NCBI GenBank assembly: GCA_947632275.1
Contig: CANROR010000014.1
Coordinates: 1 to 21,828 of the forward strand
Source: an uncultured Bacilli bacterium
GTDB lineage: Bacteria > Bacillota_I > Bacilli_A > RF39 > UBA660
Reading direction: 5' to 3'
DNA: 21,828 nucleotides
Shown here: positions 1-7,894 of the stretch, piece after piece
Layout of the letters: each line of letters starts with the position of its first letter
Numbering within the stretch: position 1 is the stretch's first letter
Translations under genes and position numbers: made by a program
Notes under the pieces: model-generated
Database searches by the model: none
Seen by the model: the letters and a program-made list of their open reading frames with translations, nothing else
What the model was told of the DNA's origin: nothing

Positions 1-1
1 A

Positions 2-82
2 CCTATTTTCTCTTGTTTGGCTATTTTATTTTTTTCAAAATTGCTAAAAGTTGGTGTAAATAAATTAAAAATTAACATCTAG
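2..82 (+). pseudogene. Probable 5' part of the LTA-synthase-like gene, cut off by the window edge and out of frame
   Basis: Read from base 2, this stretch encodes a hydrophobic segment followed by a basic one (ending V-G-V-N-K-L-K-I-N-I) and then meets TAG at 80-82. The downstream LTA-synthase-like frame, read back from its ATG at 91, gives L-A-S-Y-M. Adding a single T at about position 80 would join the two into one continuous membrane segment (K-I-N-I-L-A-S-Y-M-L-Y). That is the organisation expected for the N-terminal membrane part of this family. I infer a one-base deletion, either a real mutation or an assembly or read error. The true start lies upstream of the window. Confidence 0.45.
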
Positions 83-90
83 CTAGTTAT

Positions 91-1620
91 ATGTTATATA
101 TGATTAAAGATAATGTTTTATCAGTATACGATTTAGCTAATGCTAAAGAAGGATTTGCTTATTTAAATTTTATTGTTGCCAAAATAAATATTAGTTTAAT
201 AATTATCATTATAATTTCTTTAATATTTTTAATTATTAGTTTTAGTAATATAAAAAAACTTCCAAAAATAAATGGAAGAAAAAAACTTATTATTTTAATC
301 GTTTGTTTGGGCTTGTTTTTTGGATTAAAGTCCTTAACCTTAATGAGCTTAAAAAAATACGATGAAAGTAAATGGAGTAAACTTAATTATCCGCGTTATT
401 ATTATAATAATTTTATTAATCCTAATCGAAGTTTATTAGTTTTAGGCTTATATGAATATACGGCTCGAGATTTATATTTGTATTATCAAAATATGCATTC
501 TATCTATGGTAGTGTTGAAAAAATTGAAGAAGTAATGGCTACTTTTGATGATAGTGATACTAAAAATAATATGACGGGAATTTTTAAAGATAAAAATTTA
601 ATTATGATTATGATGGAAAGCATTGATAATATGGAAATTAACGAAAAAACTATGCCAACTTTAAAATATATGCGGGAAAATGGTTGGAATTTTACCAATA
701 GATATTCCAAAAATATTGCTACTATTGTGACAGAATTTACTTCTTTGACAGGAATTTATAACATTGGTTCGAGCTATAATATAAATAAAAATAATTATAC
801 TATGTCATTGCCGGCTTTGTTTAATAAAAATGGTTATATAGCTCGTTCTGTCCATGAAAATAATGGTCATTATTATAATCGCGACGTTTTACATAAGGCC
901 TTAAATTTTACTGAAAGTTATTTTCTGTATGATATTTTGGATAAACCACAGTTTTATGTTGATGAGCAAATTGTGGCTAATGATGAAATTTATAAAAAAT
1001 TAACGAAAGATAAATTTATGACTTTTATTGTCACGATTTCGGCGCATGGTCCTTATACTAATAATAGTACTTGTAGGTCCGAAAGTATCAATTCTGAAAA
1101 GGAATGTTTAGATATGCTATCTAAAAGAACCGATGATATGTTGGCTACCTTATTAAAAAGATTAAAGGAAGATAAATTATTGGATGATACCATTATTGTT
1201 TTATATAGTGACCATTATCCATATGCTTATGATTTTACAAACGAAGAAAAAGCAAAATTAGAAAAATTAGATGATAACTATAGCATTAGAGCTTTACCTT
1301 TTATTATTTATAATCCGAATTTAAAGGCTAAAGAATATGATATGTTTGTCAATGATGTTGATTTAGCGCCAACCTTTTTAAATTTATTTGGGATAGATTA
1401 TAATCCGCGTTATTATATTGGAACGGATATTTTTCGGAAAAGTCATAAAGATTTATTTTTCTTCACGGATGCTTCATGGAGTGATAAAAAAATATATAGT
1501 TTAAGTAGCAATGCTAATAATGATGAATATTTTGCGGATACTACGGCTTATGTTAATGAAAGAATTGATTTAAATAAAATGCTAATTAGTAATGATTATT
1601 ATCGAAATTTACTTGATTAA
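91..1620 (+). CDS. Lipoteichoic acid synthase-like sulfatase-fold membrane protein, N-terminally incomplete
   Basis: This is a member of the LtaS/phosphoglycerol-transferase family (sulfatase fold). Family members move glycerol-phosphate from phosphatidylglycerol onto an anchor at the outer face of the membrane. The 509 residues show two remaining membrane helices (about 33-51 and 65-83), then the extracellular catalytic domain. The metal and nucleophile positions are present: E176 in M-M-E-S, T211 four residues before E-F, H319 in S-A-H-G-P-Y, and S373-D374-H375. Full-length relatives have about 600-650 residues and five membrane helices, so roughly 100 N-terminal residues are missing. No ribosome binding site precedes the ATG at 91 (or the one at 100), which supports a broken reading frame rather than a real start here. 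Family assignment is firm. The exact polymer made, and whether the gene still works, are not known. It sits near a glycosyltransferase, which fits a cell-envelope role. Confidence 0.8.
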   Translation: MLYMIKDNVLSVYDLANAKEGFAYLNFIVAKINISLIIIIIISLIFLIISFSNIKKLPKINGRKKLIILIVCLGLFFGLKSLTLMSLKKYDESKWSKLNYPRYYYNNFINPNRSLLVLGLYEYTARDLYLYYQNMHSIYGSVEKIEEVMATFDDSDTKNNMTGIFKDKNLIMIMMESIDNMEINEKTMPTLKYMRENGWNFTNRYSKNIATIVTEFTSLTGIYNIGSSYNINKNNYTMSLPALFNKNGYIARSVHENNGHYYNRDVLHKALNFTESYFLYDILDKPQFYVDEQIVANDEIYKKLTKDKFMTFIVTISAHGPYTNNSTCRSESINSEKECLDMLSKRTDDMLATLLKRLKEDKLLDDTIIVLYSDHYPYAYDFTNEEKAKLEKLDDNYSIRALPFIIYNPNLKAKEYDMFVNDVDLAPTFLNLFGIDYNPRYYIGTDIFRKSHKDLFFFTDASWSDKKIYSLSSNANNDEYFADTTAYVNERIDLNKMLISNDYYRNLLD

Positions 1621-1638
1621 TATCTAGTAATTTCCAAC

Positions 1639-1724
1639 ATTCCTTTGAAAAAATGGCACGTAAGAGTAAATATTCCTTTGAAAAAATGGCATGTAAGAGC
1701 AAATATTCCTTTGAAAAAATGGCA
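1639..1724 (+). repeat. Three tandem 20-bp repeats with a 33-bp period
   Basis: Identical copies of ATTCCTTTGAAAAAATGGCA lie at 1639-1658, 1672-1691 and 1705-1724. The 13-bp linkers are nearly identical (two differences). Each copy contains TTGAAA. In the third copy this is the -35 element of a good promoter for the following gene. In the first two copies, 17 bp downstream of TTGAAA lies only AAATAT, a poor -10. The array fills most of the gap between two genes. Confidence 0.9.
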
Positions 1725-1739
1725 AAATAGGTTTATAAT
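1711..1739 (+). promoter_or_regulatory. Sigma-A-type promoter of the DUF4143 ATPase gene
   Basis: TTGAAA (1711-1716), a 17-bp spacer and a perfect TATAAT (1734-1739). Transcription would start at about 1746, just upstream of the AAGGAG ribosome binding site (1749-1754). The -35 box lies inside the third tandem repeat. Confidence 0.75.
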
Positions 1740-1762
1740 TAAGTAAATAAGGAGAAAAAAGA

Positions 1763-3067
1763 ATGATTTTAAAAAGAAAAATTACGGATAAGTTATTGGA
1801 ATGGAAAAATAAGGAAAATAAGCAAGCCTTATTAATTTCTGGAGCGCGCCAAGTAGGTAAAACTTATATAATTCAAGAATTTGCTAAAAATAATTATAAA
1901 AATAGTATTTATATAAATTTTATTGAACAACCAGATTATAAAGCCATTTTTGAAGAAAATTTAGATGCCGATACAATTATTAAACAAATTTCGTTAAGAG
2001 TACCTAATTTTAATTTAGAAGAAAATAATACTTTATTGGTGTTGGATGAAATTCAAGCTTGTGAAAAGGCGATAACGGCTTTAAAATTTTTAGCTTTAGA
2101 CGGTCGCTTAGATGTTGTTTGTTCAGGCTCTCTTTTAGGCATTGCTTATAAAAGAGTAGAGTCTTTTCCTGTTGGATTTATTGAAAGATTAGAATTAAAT
2201 TCTTTAGATTTTGAAGAATTTTGTTGGGCTAATGGCCTAAATGAAGAATCTTTAAGTTATTTGCAAAGTTTTTATGAACAAAAAAAGGTAATACCCGAAG
2301 CTATTCACAAAAGAATGCTTAATTTATTTAAAGAATTTATTGTAGTTGGCGGCATGCCGAGAATTGTTGATGAATTTGTAACGAATCATAATTTTGCTAA
2401 TGTTTTAAATTTGCAAAAAAATATTTTAGAAGATTATCAAAATGACATTATAAAGTATGCTAATATGAAAGATAAAGCCAAAATTCGGGATTGCTTTTTA
2501 TCGATACCGCGGCATTTGGCCAAAGATTATAAAAAATTTCGGTATAACTTAGTTGATAAAAATGGTAGTGCCAAAAAATATTATGGTTCTTTAGAATGGT
2601 TATATGATGCGGGAATTATAAATTTTTGTTATAATTTAGCCATTCCCGAATTGCCCCTGGAAGGTAATGCGAAAACCGATGCTTTTAAAGTTTATATGAA
2701 AGATACAGGACTTTTGATGGCGATGCTTGAAGAAGGAAGTCAATTAGAAATCATAAATGGTAATTTAGGAATTTATAAAGGGGCAATATACGAAAATATT
2801 ATTGCCGATATATTTGGCAAAATGGGGAAAAAATTATATTATTTTGAACACAATTCAACCTTAGAAATTGATTTTTTTATTCGCTTAGATGGTTATGCTA
2901 CGGCGATTGAAGTTAAATCCGCGGATAATACCAAGTCTAAATCATTAGATTCCATAATTAATAATTGGCATGTGGAAAAAGCCATAAAATTATCGAGTAA
3001 AAATTTAGGCATAGATAAAAATGGAATTTTAAATTTACCAATTTATATGGTGATGTTTTTAAAATAG
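1763..3067 (+). CDS. AAA_14 / DUF4143 ATP-binding protein
   Basis: A 434-residue ATPase of the widespread AAA_14 + DUF4143 architecture. The N-terminal half holds Walker A G27-A-R-Q-V-G-K33-T34 and Walker B L-L-V-L-D95-E96, followed by a sensor-like V-V-C-S-G-S. The C-terminal DUF4143 part ends in a PD-(D/E)XK-like pattern: E367-I-D369-F, then A-I-E382-V-K384-S. That suggests a nuclease-fold domain, though catalysis has not been shown for the family in general. Length is typical and the gene looks intact. The start is set by AAGGAG eight bases before the ATG. Its cellular role is unknown. Proteins of this type are often present in several copies in gut Bacillota, next to accessory genes. Here it has its own promoter and is not obviously part of an operon. 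Confidence 0.85.
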   Translation: MILKRKITDKLLEWKNKENKQALLISGARQVGKTYIIQEFAKNNYKNSIYINFIEQPDYKAIFEENLDADTIIKQISLRVPNFNLEENNTLLVLDEIQACEKAITALKFLALDGRLDVVCSGSLLGIAYKRVESFPVGFIERLELNSLDFEEFCWANGLNEESLSYLQSFYEQKKVIPEAIHKRMLNLFKEFIVVGGMPRIVDEFVTNHNFANVLNLQKNILEDYQNDIIKYANMKDKAKIRDCFLSIPRHLAKDYKKFRYNLVDKNGSAKKYYGSLEWLYDAGIINFCYNLAIPELPLEGNAKTDAFKVYMKDTGLLMAMLEEGSQLEIINGNLGIYKGAIYENIIADIFGKMGKKLYYFEHNSTLEIDFFIRLDGYATAIEVKSADNTKSKSLDSIINNWHVEKAIKLSSKNLGIDKNGILNLPIYMVMFLK

Positions 3068-3134
3068 TTAATTGATAAATCTTGCAAAAAGATCAAAAAT
3101 ATATTAGAGTAAATATAGAAAGATTGAGAATGCT

Positions 3135-4403
3135 ATGAAAGAGAAAATATCTAAATTAGTTAATGTATATAAAAAATATGGCTTTATTGGTTTTTGCAAA
3201 AAATTGTATGCTTACATCAAAGCTAATTATTTAGATAAAATTAGTTTTAAAGCTTTTTTCTTTAAGGGTAAATATCAACATTTATTAAAAGAAATATTAA
3301 ATGGGGATTATGACCGCATTATTTTATGGCGGAGTTCCTTTGGTTATAATGTTCCTTTATATCAAAGACCGCAACATATTGCGAATAATTTAGCCAAAAA
3401 TAACTGTTTAGTTTTATATGAAGTAACGACAATGACCGATAAAGTAAAAACCATTAAAAAACAAACTAATAATTTATATTTATTTAATTTTAATAATATT
3501 TTACTGAATAATTTATTAATGCAAGAATTAAAGTTAGTAAAAAAGCCAAAATATATCGAACTTTATTCTACGGATTGGAAGTTGTCGGTGGCCAATATTG
3601 AAGAATATATGGCAAATGGCTTTGGTTTTATTTATGAATACATCGATCATTTATCGCCGGAACTGGCTGGTACCGCCGAACTTCCACGAAATATTGTCGA
3701 AAAGTATGAATATGCGATGAATAATAAAAAGGTTTATGTTGTTGTTTCCGCTGATGAGCTTGAAAAAGATGTGATAAAAAGACGCGGCAAAACGAATCTT
3801 GCATTTTCTTCAAATGGAGTCGATTATCAATTTTTTCAAAATAATAACGAAAAGTATAAACTCGAAAAAGAATATTTAGATATTATTAATAATGGTAAAA
3901 TTAATATTTGTTATTATGGTGCTTTAGCTAAATGGTTTGATTATGATTTAGTAGCCAAAATTGCCCAAACTAATAAATACAATATTATTTTATTTGGGAT
4001 TAAGTATGATGAATCATTTGATGAAAAGATGGTTAATAATGAAAATATTTATTTTCTGGGAACCCGAGATTATAAAGTTTTAAAATATTATGCGCAAAAA
4101 TGTGATATTTTAACGATTCCTTTTGTCTTAAATGATATTACCAAATCAACTAGTCCCGTGAAAATATTTGAATATATGGCTTTACATAAACCCATTGTTA
4201 CGACTGATATGAAAGAATGTCGGAAATATAAATCAGTTTTAATTGGGAAAAATCACGAAGATTTCTTAAAAAAGATAGACCAAGCCTATAAATTAAGAAA
4301 TGATAAAAAATATCTGCAAATTTTAGATAACGAAGCCCAAGAAAATGATTGGAGTAAAAAGGCTGAAGCTATCATTAATCTCATTAAGAAAGATGAAAAA
4401 TAA
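3135..4403 (+). CDS. GT4-like glycosyltransferase
   Basis: A 422-residue cytoplasmic or membrane-associated glycosyltransferase of the GT-B fold, glycosyltransferase family 4/1 type. Visible landmarks are Y-Q-R78-P-Q-H in the N-terminal acceptor domain, S226-N-G-V-D-Y at the start of the C-terminal Rossmann domain, and S340-P-V-K-I-F-E346-Y-M-A near the nucleotide-sugar site. The last one matches the P-x-K-x-x-E-Y-M-A signature of the family. The first glutamate of the classical E-x7-E pair is replaced. About 40 basic and aromatic N-terminal residues precede the first Rossmann strand and may bind the membrane surface. The ribosome binding site (GATTGAGA) is weak. Proximity to the LtaS-like gene suggests a cell-surface polymer or glycolipid substrate. 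Donor and acceptor cannot be told from sequence. Confidence 0.8.
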   Translation: MKEKISKLVNVYKKYGFIGFCKKLYAYIKANYLDKISFKAFFFKGKYQHLLKEILNGDYDRIILWRSSFGYNVPLYQRPQHIANNLAKNNCLVLYEVTTMTDKVKTIKKQTNNLYLFNFNNILLNNLLMQELKLVKKPKYIELYSTDWKLSVANIEEYMANGFGFIYEYIDHLSPELAGTAELPRNIVEKYEYAMNNKKVYVVVSADELEKDVIKRRGKTNLAFSSNGVDYQFFQNNNEKYKLEKEYLDIINNGKINICYYGALAKWFDYDLVAKIAQTNKYNIILFGIKYDESFDEKMVNNENIYFLGTRDYKVLKYYAQKCDILTIPFVLNDITKSTSPVKIFEYMALHKPIVTTDMKECRKYKSVLIGKNHEDFLKKIDQAYKLRNDKKYLQILDNEAQENDWSKKAEAIINLIKKDEK

Positions 4404-4411
4404 AAATGTTT

Positions 4412-4452
4412 TTATTCCCAAAAAACTCCACAGTGGAGTTTTTTGGGAATAA
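4412..4452 (+). terminator. Perfect 19-bp hairpin after the glycosyltransferase gene
   Basis: A perfect 19-bp stem with a 3-nt CAG loop (4431-4433). The stem contains A6 on one arm and T6 on the other and is followed by CTTTTAAA. It lies 8 bp after the stop codon. The A and T tracts inside the stem mean it could act on either strand, but only the plus-strand gene needs it. Confidence 0.75.
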
Positions 4453-4568
4453 CTTTTAAAAAAATTATAATTGTTAAAGATTATATAAAAAGAACAAGAA
4501 CAGAAAATGGTATAATTATTTACTAGATCAAAATAGTTTGGATTATTAAGTTTATATTTTTAAATATT

Positions 4569-4598
4569 GTATAAAAAAACTTCTTTTAAATCACAATA
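4569..4598 (+). promoter_or_regulatory. Putative forespore (sigma-F/sigma-G) promoter of sigG
   Basis: GTATA (4569-4573), an 18-bp spacer and CACAATA (4592-4598) match the Bacillus sigma-G pattern (G-H-A-T-R, about 18 bp, CATnnTA) with one -10 mismatch. The same bases also fit the sigma-F pattern apart from its leading GG. Forespore transcription and autoregulation of sigG are established in Bacillus. The predicted RNA start (about 4605) is very close to the ribosome binding site, leaving a very short leader. Pattern match only. Confidence 0.4.
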
Positions 4599-4619
4599 GA
4601 TTTGAAAGGAGTTTTTATT

Positions 4620-5396
4620 TTGGCTAAATACAAAGTAGAAATCACAGGTATTAATACAAATAATTTAAAAGTATTAACTAATGAAGAAATGATTGAACTT
4701 TTTCAAAAATATCAAAATGGAGATGAAGTGGCCAAACAAGATTTAATCAATGGTAATTTAAAGTTAGTCTTAAGTGTTTTAAAATATTTTTCCCATAGTA
4801 ATTTAAATTTAGATGATTTATTTCAAGTCGGAGTCATTGGGCTTATTAAAGCCATCGATAATTTTGATTTAAGTTATAATTTAAAATTAAGTACGTATGC
4901 GGTTCCTTTAATTGTTGGAGAAATTAAAAGATATATTCGCGATAATTCAGTGATTCGCGTCAGTCGGGGCATTAAAGAACTAGCTTATCAAATTTTAAAA
5001 TTTAAAGATGAATATATTGCCAAATACGGCATGGAACCTTTAAATAGTGTGATCGCGGAAGCTTTACAAATCGAAGAATATAAGATCGCTTATGCGCTTG
5101 ATTCATTAAGACAACCGACCAGTATTTTTGAGCCTATTTATAATGATGGCGGCGATACCATTTATTTATCGGATCAAATCGCGGATACGAAAGAACAAAA
5201 TCAAGATTATGATATGTTAATTTCCTTAAGAAAAGCGATGCAAAAGATTAAACCACGGGAAAAAAATATTTTAGTCAATCGCTTTATTGTCGGGAAAACG
5301 CAAATGGAAATTGCCGAGGAAATGGGAATAAGTCAAGCCCAAGTCTCCCGAATCGAGAAAAATGCCATTAATAATGTGCGAAAGTTAATTAAATAA
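4620..5396 (+). CDS. sigG: RNA polymerase sigma-G, late forespore sigma factor
   Basis: The forespore-specific sigma factor active after engulfment. It directs genes for DNA protection, germination receptors and signalling to the mother cell. The 258 residues align along their whole length with Bacillus sigma-G (260 aa). The diagnostic N terminus has the K-V-E-I-x-G pattern, region 2 (about 38-108) has D-D-L-F-Q-V-G and S-T-Y-A-V-P, the middle has F-E-P-I-Y-N-D-G-G-D, and region 4 has the helix-turn-helix G-I-S-Q-A-Q-V-S-R (236-244). The F-E-P-I-Y and K-V-E-I signatures separate it from sigma-F. I chose TTG at 4620 as start: AAAGGAG at 4605-4611 is eight bases upstream, and the protein then begins M-A-K-Y-K-V-E-I like its homologues. 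An upstream TTG at 4602 overlaps the ribosome binding site and is unlikely. In Bacillus sigG follows spoIIGA-sigE; here it stands alone. Confidence 0.95.
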   Translation: MAKYKVEITGINTNNLKVLTNEEMIELFQKYQNGDEVAKQDLINGNLKLVLSVLKYFSHSNLNLDDLFQVGVIGLIKAIDNFDLSYNLKLSTYAVPLIVGEIKRYIRDNSVIRVSRGIKELAYQILKFKDEYIAKYGMEPLNSVIAEALQIEEYKIAYALDSLRQPTSIFEPIYNDGGDTIYLSDQIADTKEQNQDYDMLISLRKAMQKIKPREKNILVNRFIVGKTQMEIAEEMGISQAQVSRIEKNAINNVRKLIK

Positions 5397-5427
5397 ACAA
5401 ATAAGTTAAAATTATTTGTTTATTTTT
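5394..5427 (+). terminator. AT-rich terminator of sigG
   Basis: An 11-bp stem (TAAACAAATAA / TTATTTGTTTA) with a 7-nt loop, followed by TTTTT. The stem starts in the sigG stop codon. The stem has little GC, so its strength is uncertain. Confidence 0.6.
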
Positions 5428-5518
5428 AAATTTAAGTCAATTTGACAGTTTTAACATTTAAAAGAGTAGTAAATGAATTAAAAAAGTGCTATGTTTATTA
5501 TATAAGGGTGTGATACAG

Positions 5519-6244
5519 ATGTTTATTGGTGAAAATCCGATTCATATTGAGGCTAAGGCCGACATTGGTGAACTTATTATTTTTCCCGGCGATCCTTTAA
5601 GAGCAAAGTATATTGCCGAAAAATTTTTAGAAAATAGTAAACTCGTTACGAATATTCGGAATATGAGTGGTTATACAGGTATGTATAAAGGGAAAAAAAT
5701 TACGGTCATGGGTAGTGGCATGGGAATGCCAAGTGCTAGTATTTATGTGTTTGAACTGGTGCATTTCTTCCACGCGAAAAAAATAATTCGGATTGGAACG
5801 TGTGGGGCGGTTAGTCCCAAAGTGGATATCGGTGACATTATTTTAGCCGATCAAGTATACTCCGAATCTAATTTCGCGTATACTTATAGTAATTACCCTA
5901 AATATCTGGTTAAGGCTAGTCACGAGTTAAATGAGAATGTATTAAAAGCAAGTACTGAGGCTAATATCAAAGTTAATAAAGGTATGCTTACCACGATGGA
6001 TGTTTTTGGCCCTTATATTGATTTTGAACGAGTTCTAAAAAGAATTCCTGCCAAGTACGAAATTTTGGGTGAAGAAATGGAAGCTTTTGGCGTAATTCAT
6101 GTGGCTAATACGTTAGGCATTGAGGCCACAACGATGGCGACAGTAGTTGATTCAAAATATTCGAAGGTTGTGCTTAGTCCAGAAGAAAGAGAACAAAATT
6201 TAAATAATATGATCACCTTAGCTTTAGAAGCAATTATTAAATAG
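5519..6244 (+). CDS. deoD: Purine-nucleoside phosphorylase, DeoD type
   Basis: Cleaves purine (deoxy)ribonucleosides with phosphate to free base and (deoxy)ribose-1-phosphate, for purine salvage in the cytoplasm. It has 241 residues, close to Bacillus DeoD (233). Visible family features are the phosphate-binding P-G-D-P-L-R-A-K (23-30), R91-I-G-T-C-G, the nucleoside-site G-E-E-M-E188-A-F, and catalytic D211 with the downstream arginine R224 in P-E-E-R. This is the hexameric bacterial class. I chose the ATG at 5519, with an upstream AAGGGTG, over the ATG at 5486. The extra 11 residues from 5486 have no counterpart in the family. A TTGACA at 5442-5447 may belong to its promoter, but no well-spaced -10 follows. 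The phosphohexomutase gene starts 11 bp downstream, so the two are probably co-transcribed. Confidence 0.95.
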   Translation: MFIGENPIHIEAKADIGELIIFPGDPLRAKYIAEKFLENSKLVTNIRNMSGYTGMYKGKKITVMGSGMGMPSASIYVFELVHFFHAKKIIRIGTCGAVSPKVDIGDIILADQVYSESNFAYTYSNYPKYLVKASHELNENVLKASTEANIKVNKGMLTTMDVFGPYIDFERVLKRIPAKYEILGEEMEAFGVIHVANTLGIEATTMATVVDSKYSKVVLSPEEREQNLNNMITLALEAIIK

Positions 6245-6255
6245 AAGGAGGAAAT

Positions 6256-7614
6256 ATGAAAGAAGAAATATTTCGGGCTTATGATATCCGAGGAAATTAT
6301 CCGACCGAGATTAATGAAGAAATGGCGTATACGATAGGGCAAAGTTATGGCTCCTATCTTCAAGAAAAATATAATTTAAATACCTGCGTCGTTTCGCGTG
6401 ATAATCGTTTAAGTAGTGAGGCCTTATGTCAAAGCTTGGTTAAAGGCATTAATAGTACGGGTTGTAATGTTATTGATTATGGTTTAACCACCACCCCAAT
6501 GAATTATTATGCCCGTTATTTAAATCAAATGCCGGGGATAATGGTAACGGCTTCCCATAACCCCAAAGATGATAATGGTTTTAAATTTTCTTTTGATAAA
6601 AAGATGGTTAATGCCCGGGGAGAAATGATTACCGATTTTAAAAATTACACTTTGGCCGGTAATTTTAAAAAAGGTGATGGTAAGACTGAACATCAAGTGA
6701 TTTTAGAAAAATATATTGAGTATTTAAAATATTCGATTAAATTTGGTAAAAGAAAAAGAAAAGTTATTTTTGATTGTGGTAATGGCATCACGGGAATGTA
6801 TGCGCGGAAAATTTTTAATAATTTTAATATTGATTTTGAAATAATAAATGAAGTTAGTGATGGTTCTTTTCCTAATCATCATCCTGATCCCGCGGTACCG
6901 GAAAACATGGCACAACTTCAAAAGGAAGTTAAAGAAAAAAATGCCGATTTAGGAATCGCTTTTGATGGTGATGGCGATCGGATTGGCGTAGTCATGGAAA
7001 ATGGTCAATTAATGACAATTGAAGAATTCATTATTTTAATGATTCGTGATATGTTTAATAATGTTACTAATAAAACTTTTCTTTATGATATCAAGTGTTC
7101 TAAAGCGGTAGCAGATGAAATAACTAAATTAGGAGGCAAGGGTATTTGCACCCGGACAGGAGCTAGTTTTTCCCAAGCCAAAGTTCAAGAAGATAATTTG
7201 CCTTTTGGTGCTGAATTATCAGGACATATTTATTTTCGGGATCGGACTAATGACTGTGGTTCGGCGATATATGCGGCTTTACGTTTGCTTGAAATATTAA
7301 GTAAAAATAGTGAGAAATTAAGTGCTATGTGTCAAGATATGCCTCATTATTTTAAAATGCCGGAGTTAAAAATCCCGACAACTGAAGATAAAAAGCCAAT
7401 TGTCATTAGTAATATTAAAAATTATTGTGTGCAAAATCGTTATCCAATTGAAGAAATTGATGGAATTAAAATTAATTTTACCAATGGTTGGGCTTTAGTT
7501 CGTCCTAGTAATACGGGACCTAATTTAATATTTATTGCCGAAGCCGAAACCGAACAGGGATTAACCCAATTACAAAATATTTTTATTCCTTTAATAAATG
7601 AATACAATAAGTAA
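6256..7614 (+). CDS. manB: Phosphohexomutase, phosphomannomutase/phosphoglucomutase (ManB/AlgC type)
   Basis: An alpha-D-phosphohexomutase superfamily enzyme interconverting sugar-1- and sugar-6-phosphates through a phosphoserine. The four domains are complete in 452 residues. They show the phosphoserine loop T-A-S100-H-N-P, the magnesium loop D237-G-D239-G-D241-R, the sugar-specificity loop G318-A-E320-L-S-G-H324, and the phosphate-binding R416-P-S-N-T-G. The E-x-S-G-H loop is that of the mannose/glucose enzymes and not of glucosamine mutase. A perfect GGAGG sits six bases before the ATG. It follows deoD closely. Because DeoD releases ribose-1-phosphate, a phosphopentomutase activity is a possible alternative or additional role, but the sequence alone cannot decide. 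The gene symbol follows family practice. Confidence 0.85.
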   Translation: MKEEIFRAYDIRGNYPTEINEEMAYTIGQSYGSYLQEKYNLNTCVVSRDNRLSSEALCQSLVKGINSTGCNVIDYGLTTTPMNYYARYLNQMPGIMVTASHNPKDDNGFKFSFDKKMVNARGEMITDFKNYTLAGNFKKGDGKTEHQVILEKYIEYLKYSIKFGKRKRKVIFDCGNGITGMYARKIFNNFNIDFEIINEVSDGSFPNHHPDPAVPENMAQLQKEVKEKNADLGIAFDGDGDRIGVVMENGQLMTIEEFIILMIRDMFNNVTNKTFLYDIKCSKAVADEITKLGGKGICTRTGASFSQAKVQEDNLPFGAELSGHIYFRDRTNDCGSAIYAALRLLEILSKNSEKLSAMCQDMPHYFKMPELKIPTTEDKKPIVISNIKNYCVQNRYPIEEIDGIKINFTNGWALVRPSNTGPNLIFIAEAETEQGLTQLQNIFIPLINEYNK

Positions 7615-7623
7615 AAGAAATTC

Positions 7624-7653
7624 TTGACTAAAATTCAAGGCATATAATATAAT
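7624..7653 (+). promoter_or_regulatory. Sigma-A promoter of the ileS T-box leader
   Basis: TTGACT (7624-7629), an 18-bp spacer and TATAAT (7648-7653). A second TATAAT overlaps at 7643-7648 but would give only a 13-bp spacer. RNA should start at about 7660. Confidence 0.7.
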
Positions 7654-7659
7654 AATAAA

Positions 7660-7879
7660 TGGAAAAAACGAAGAACAAGACACGTATATTTAGGACTTCT
7701 TTTTTAGAGAATTAGTCAAATAGGTGCAAGACTATAAAGAAAAATAAATATATATCACTTGGAAGTTGATTAACTGAAAAAAAGTAAGTTAATTCCGTTT
7801 ACTCGCGTTAAGAGATAAAGAGAAAAATAAAGGTGGTACCGCGATGATTTCGCCCTTGGGTTACCATCTTTTTTTATTT
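7660..7879 (+). promoter_or_regulatory. Isoleucine T-box leader (riboswitch) of ileS
   Basis: A T-box element that senses uncharged tRNA-Ile. The conserved T-box sequence AAGGTGGTACCGCG lies at 7830-7843. The Stem I distal loop shows the conserved A-G-G-T-G-C-A-A-G stretch near 7721-7730. The probable specifier codon is ATC (Ile) at 7754-7756, followed by the usual purine. Uncharged tRNA pairing with specifier and T-box should stabilise the antiterminator and let transcription reach ileS. The specifier assignment agrees with the gene downstream. The Stem I folding was judged by eye. Confidence 0.92.
7832..7879 (+). terminator. T-box regulated intrinsic terminator
   Basis: GGTGGTACC (7832-7840) pairs with GGTTACCATC (7859-7868), with one bulged T and a G-U pair. 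An inner GCGA/TCGC pairing extends the stem. A run of T follows at 7869-7875. The 5' arm overlaps the T-box sequence, so termination and antitermination exclude each other. Confidence 0.85.
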
Positions 7880-7894
7880 TTAGAAGGAGGAAAT

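Noticed and set aside
1639..1724. CRISPR array
   Set aside because: There are only three repeats, the 13-bp linkers are nearly identical instead of unique, and no cas genes are near.
4620..5396. Assignment of the sigma factor as sigma-F
   Set aside because: The K-V-E-I-x-G start and F-E-P-I-Y-N-D-G-G-D motif are those of sigma-G. Sigma-F has a different N terminus and lies with spoIIAA-AB, which are absent here.
5442..5472. TTGACA ... TAGTAA as the deoD promoter
   Set aside because: The 19-bp spacing and poor -10 make it too weak to list as a feature; no better alternative is visible.
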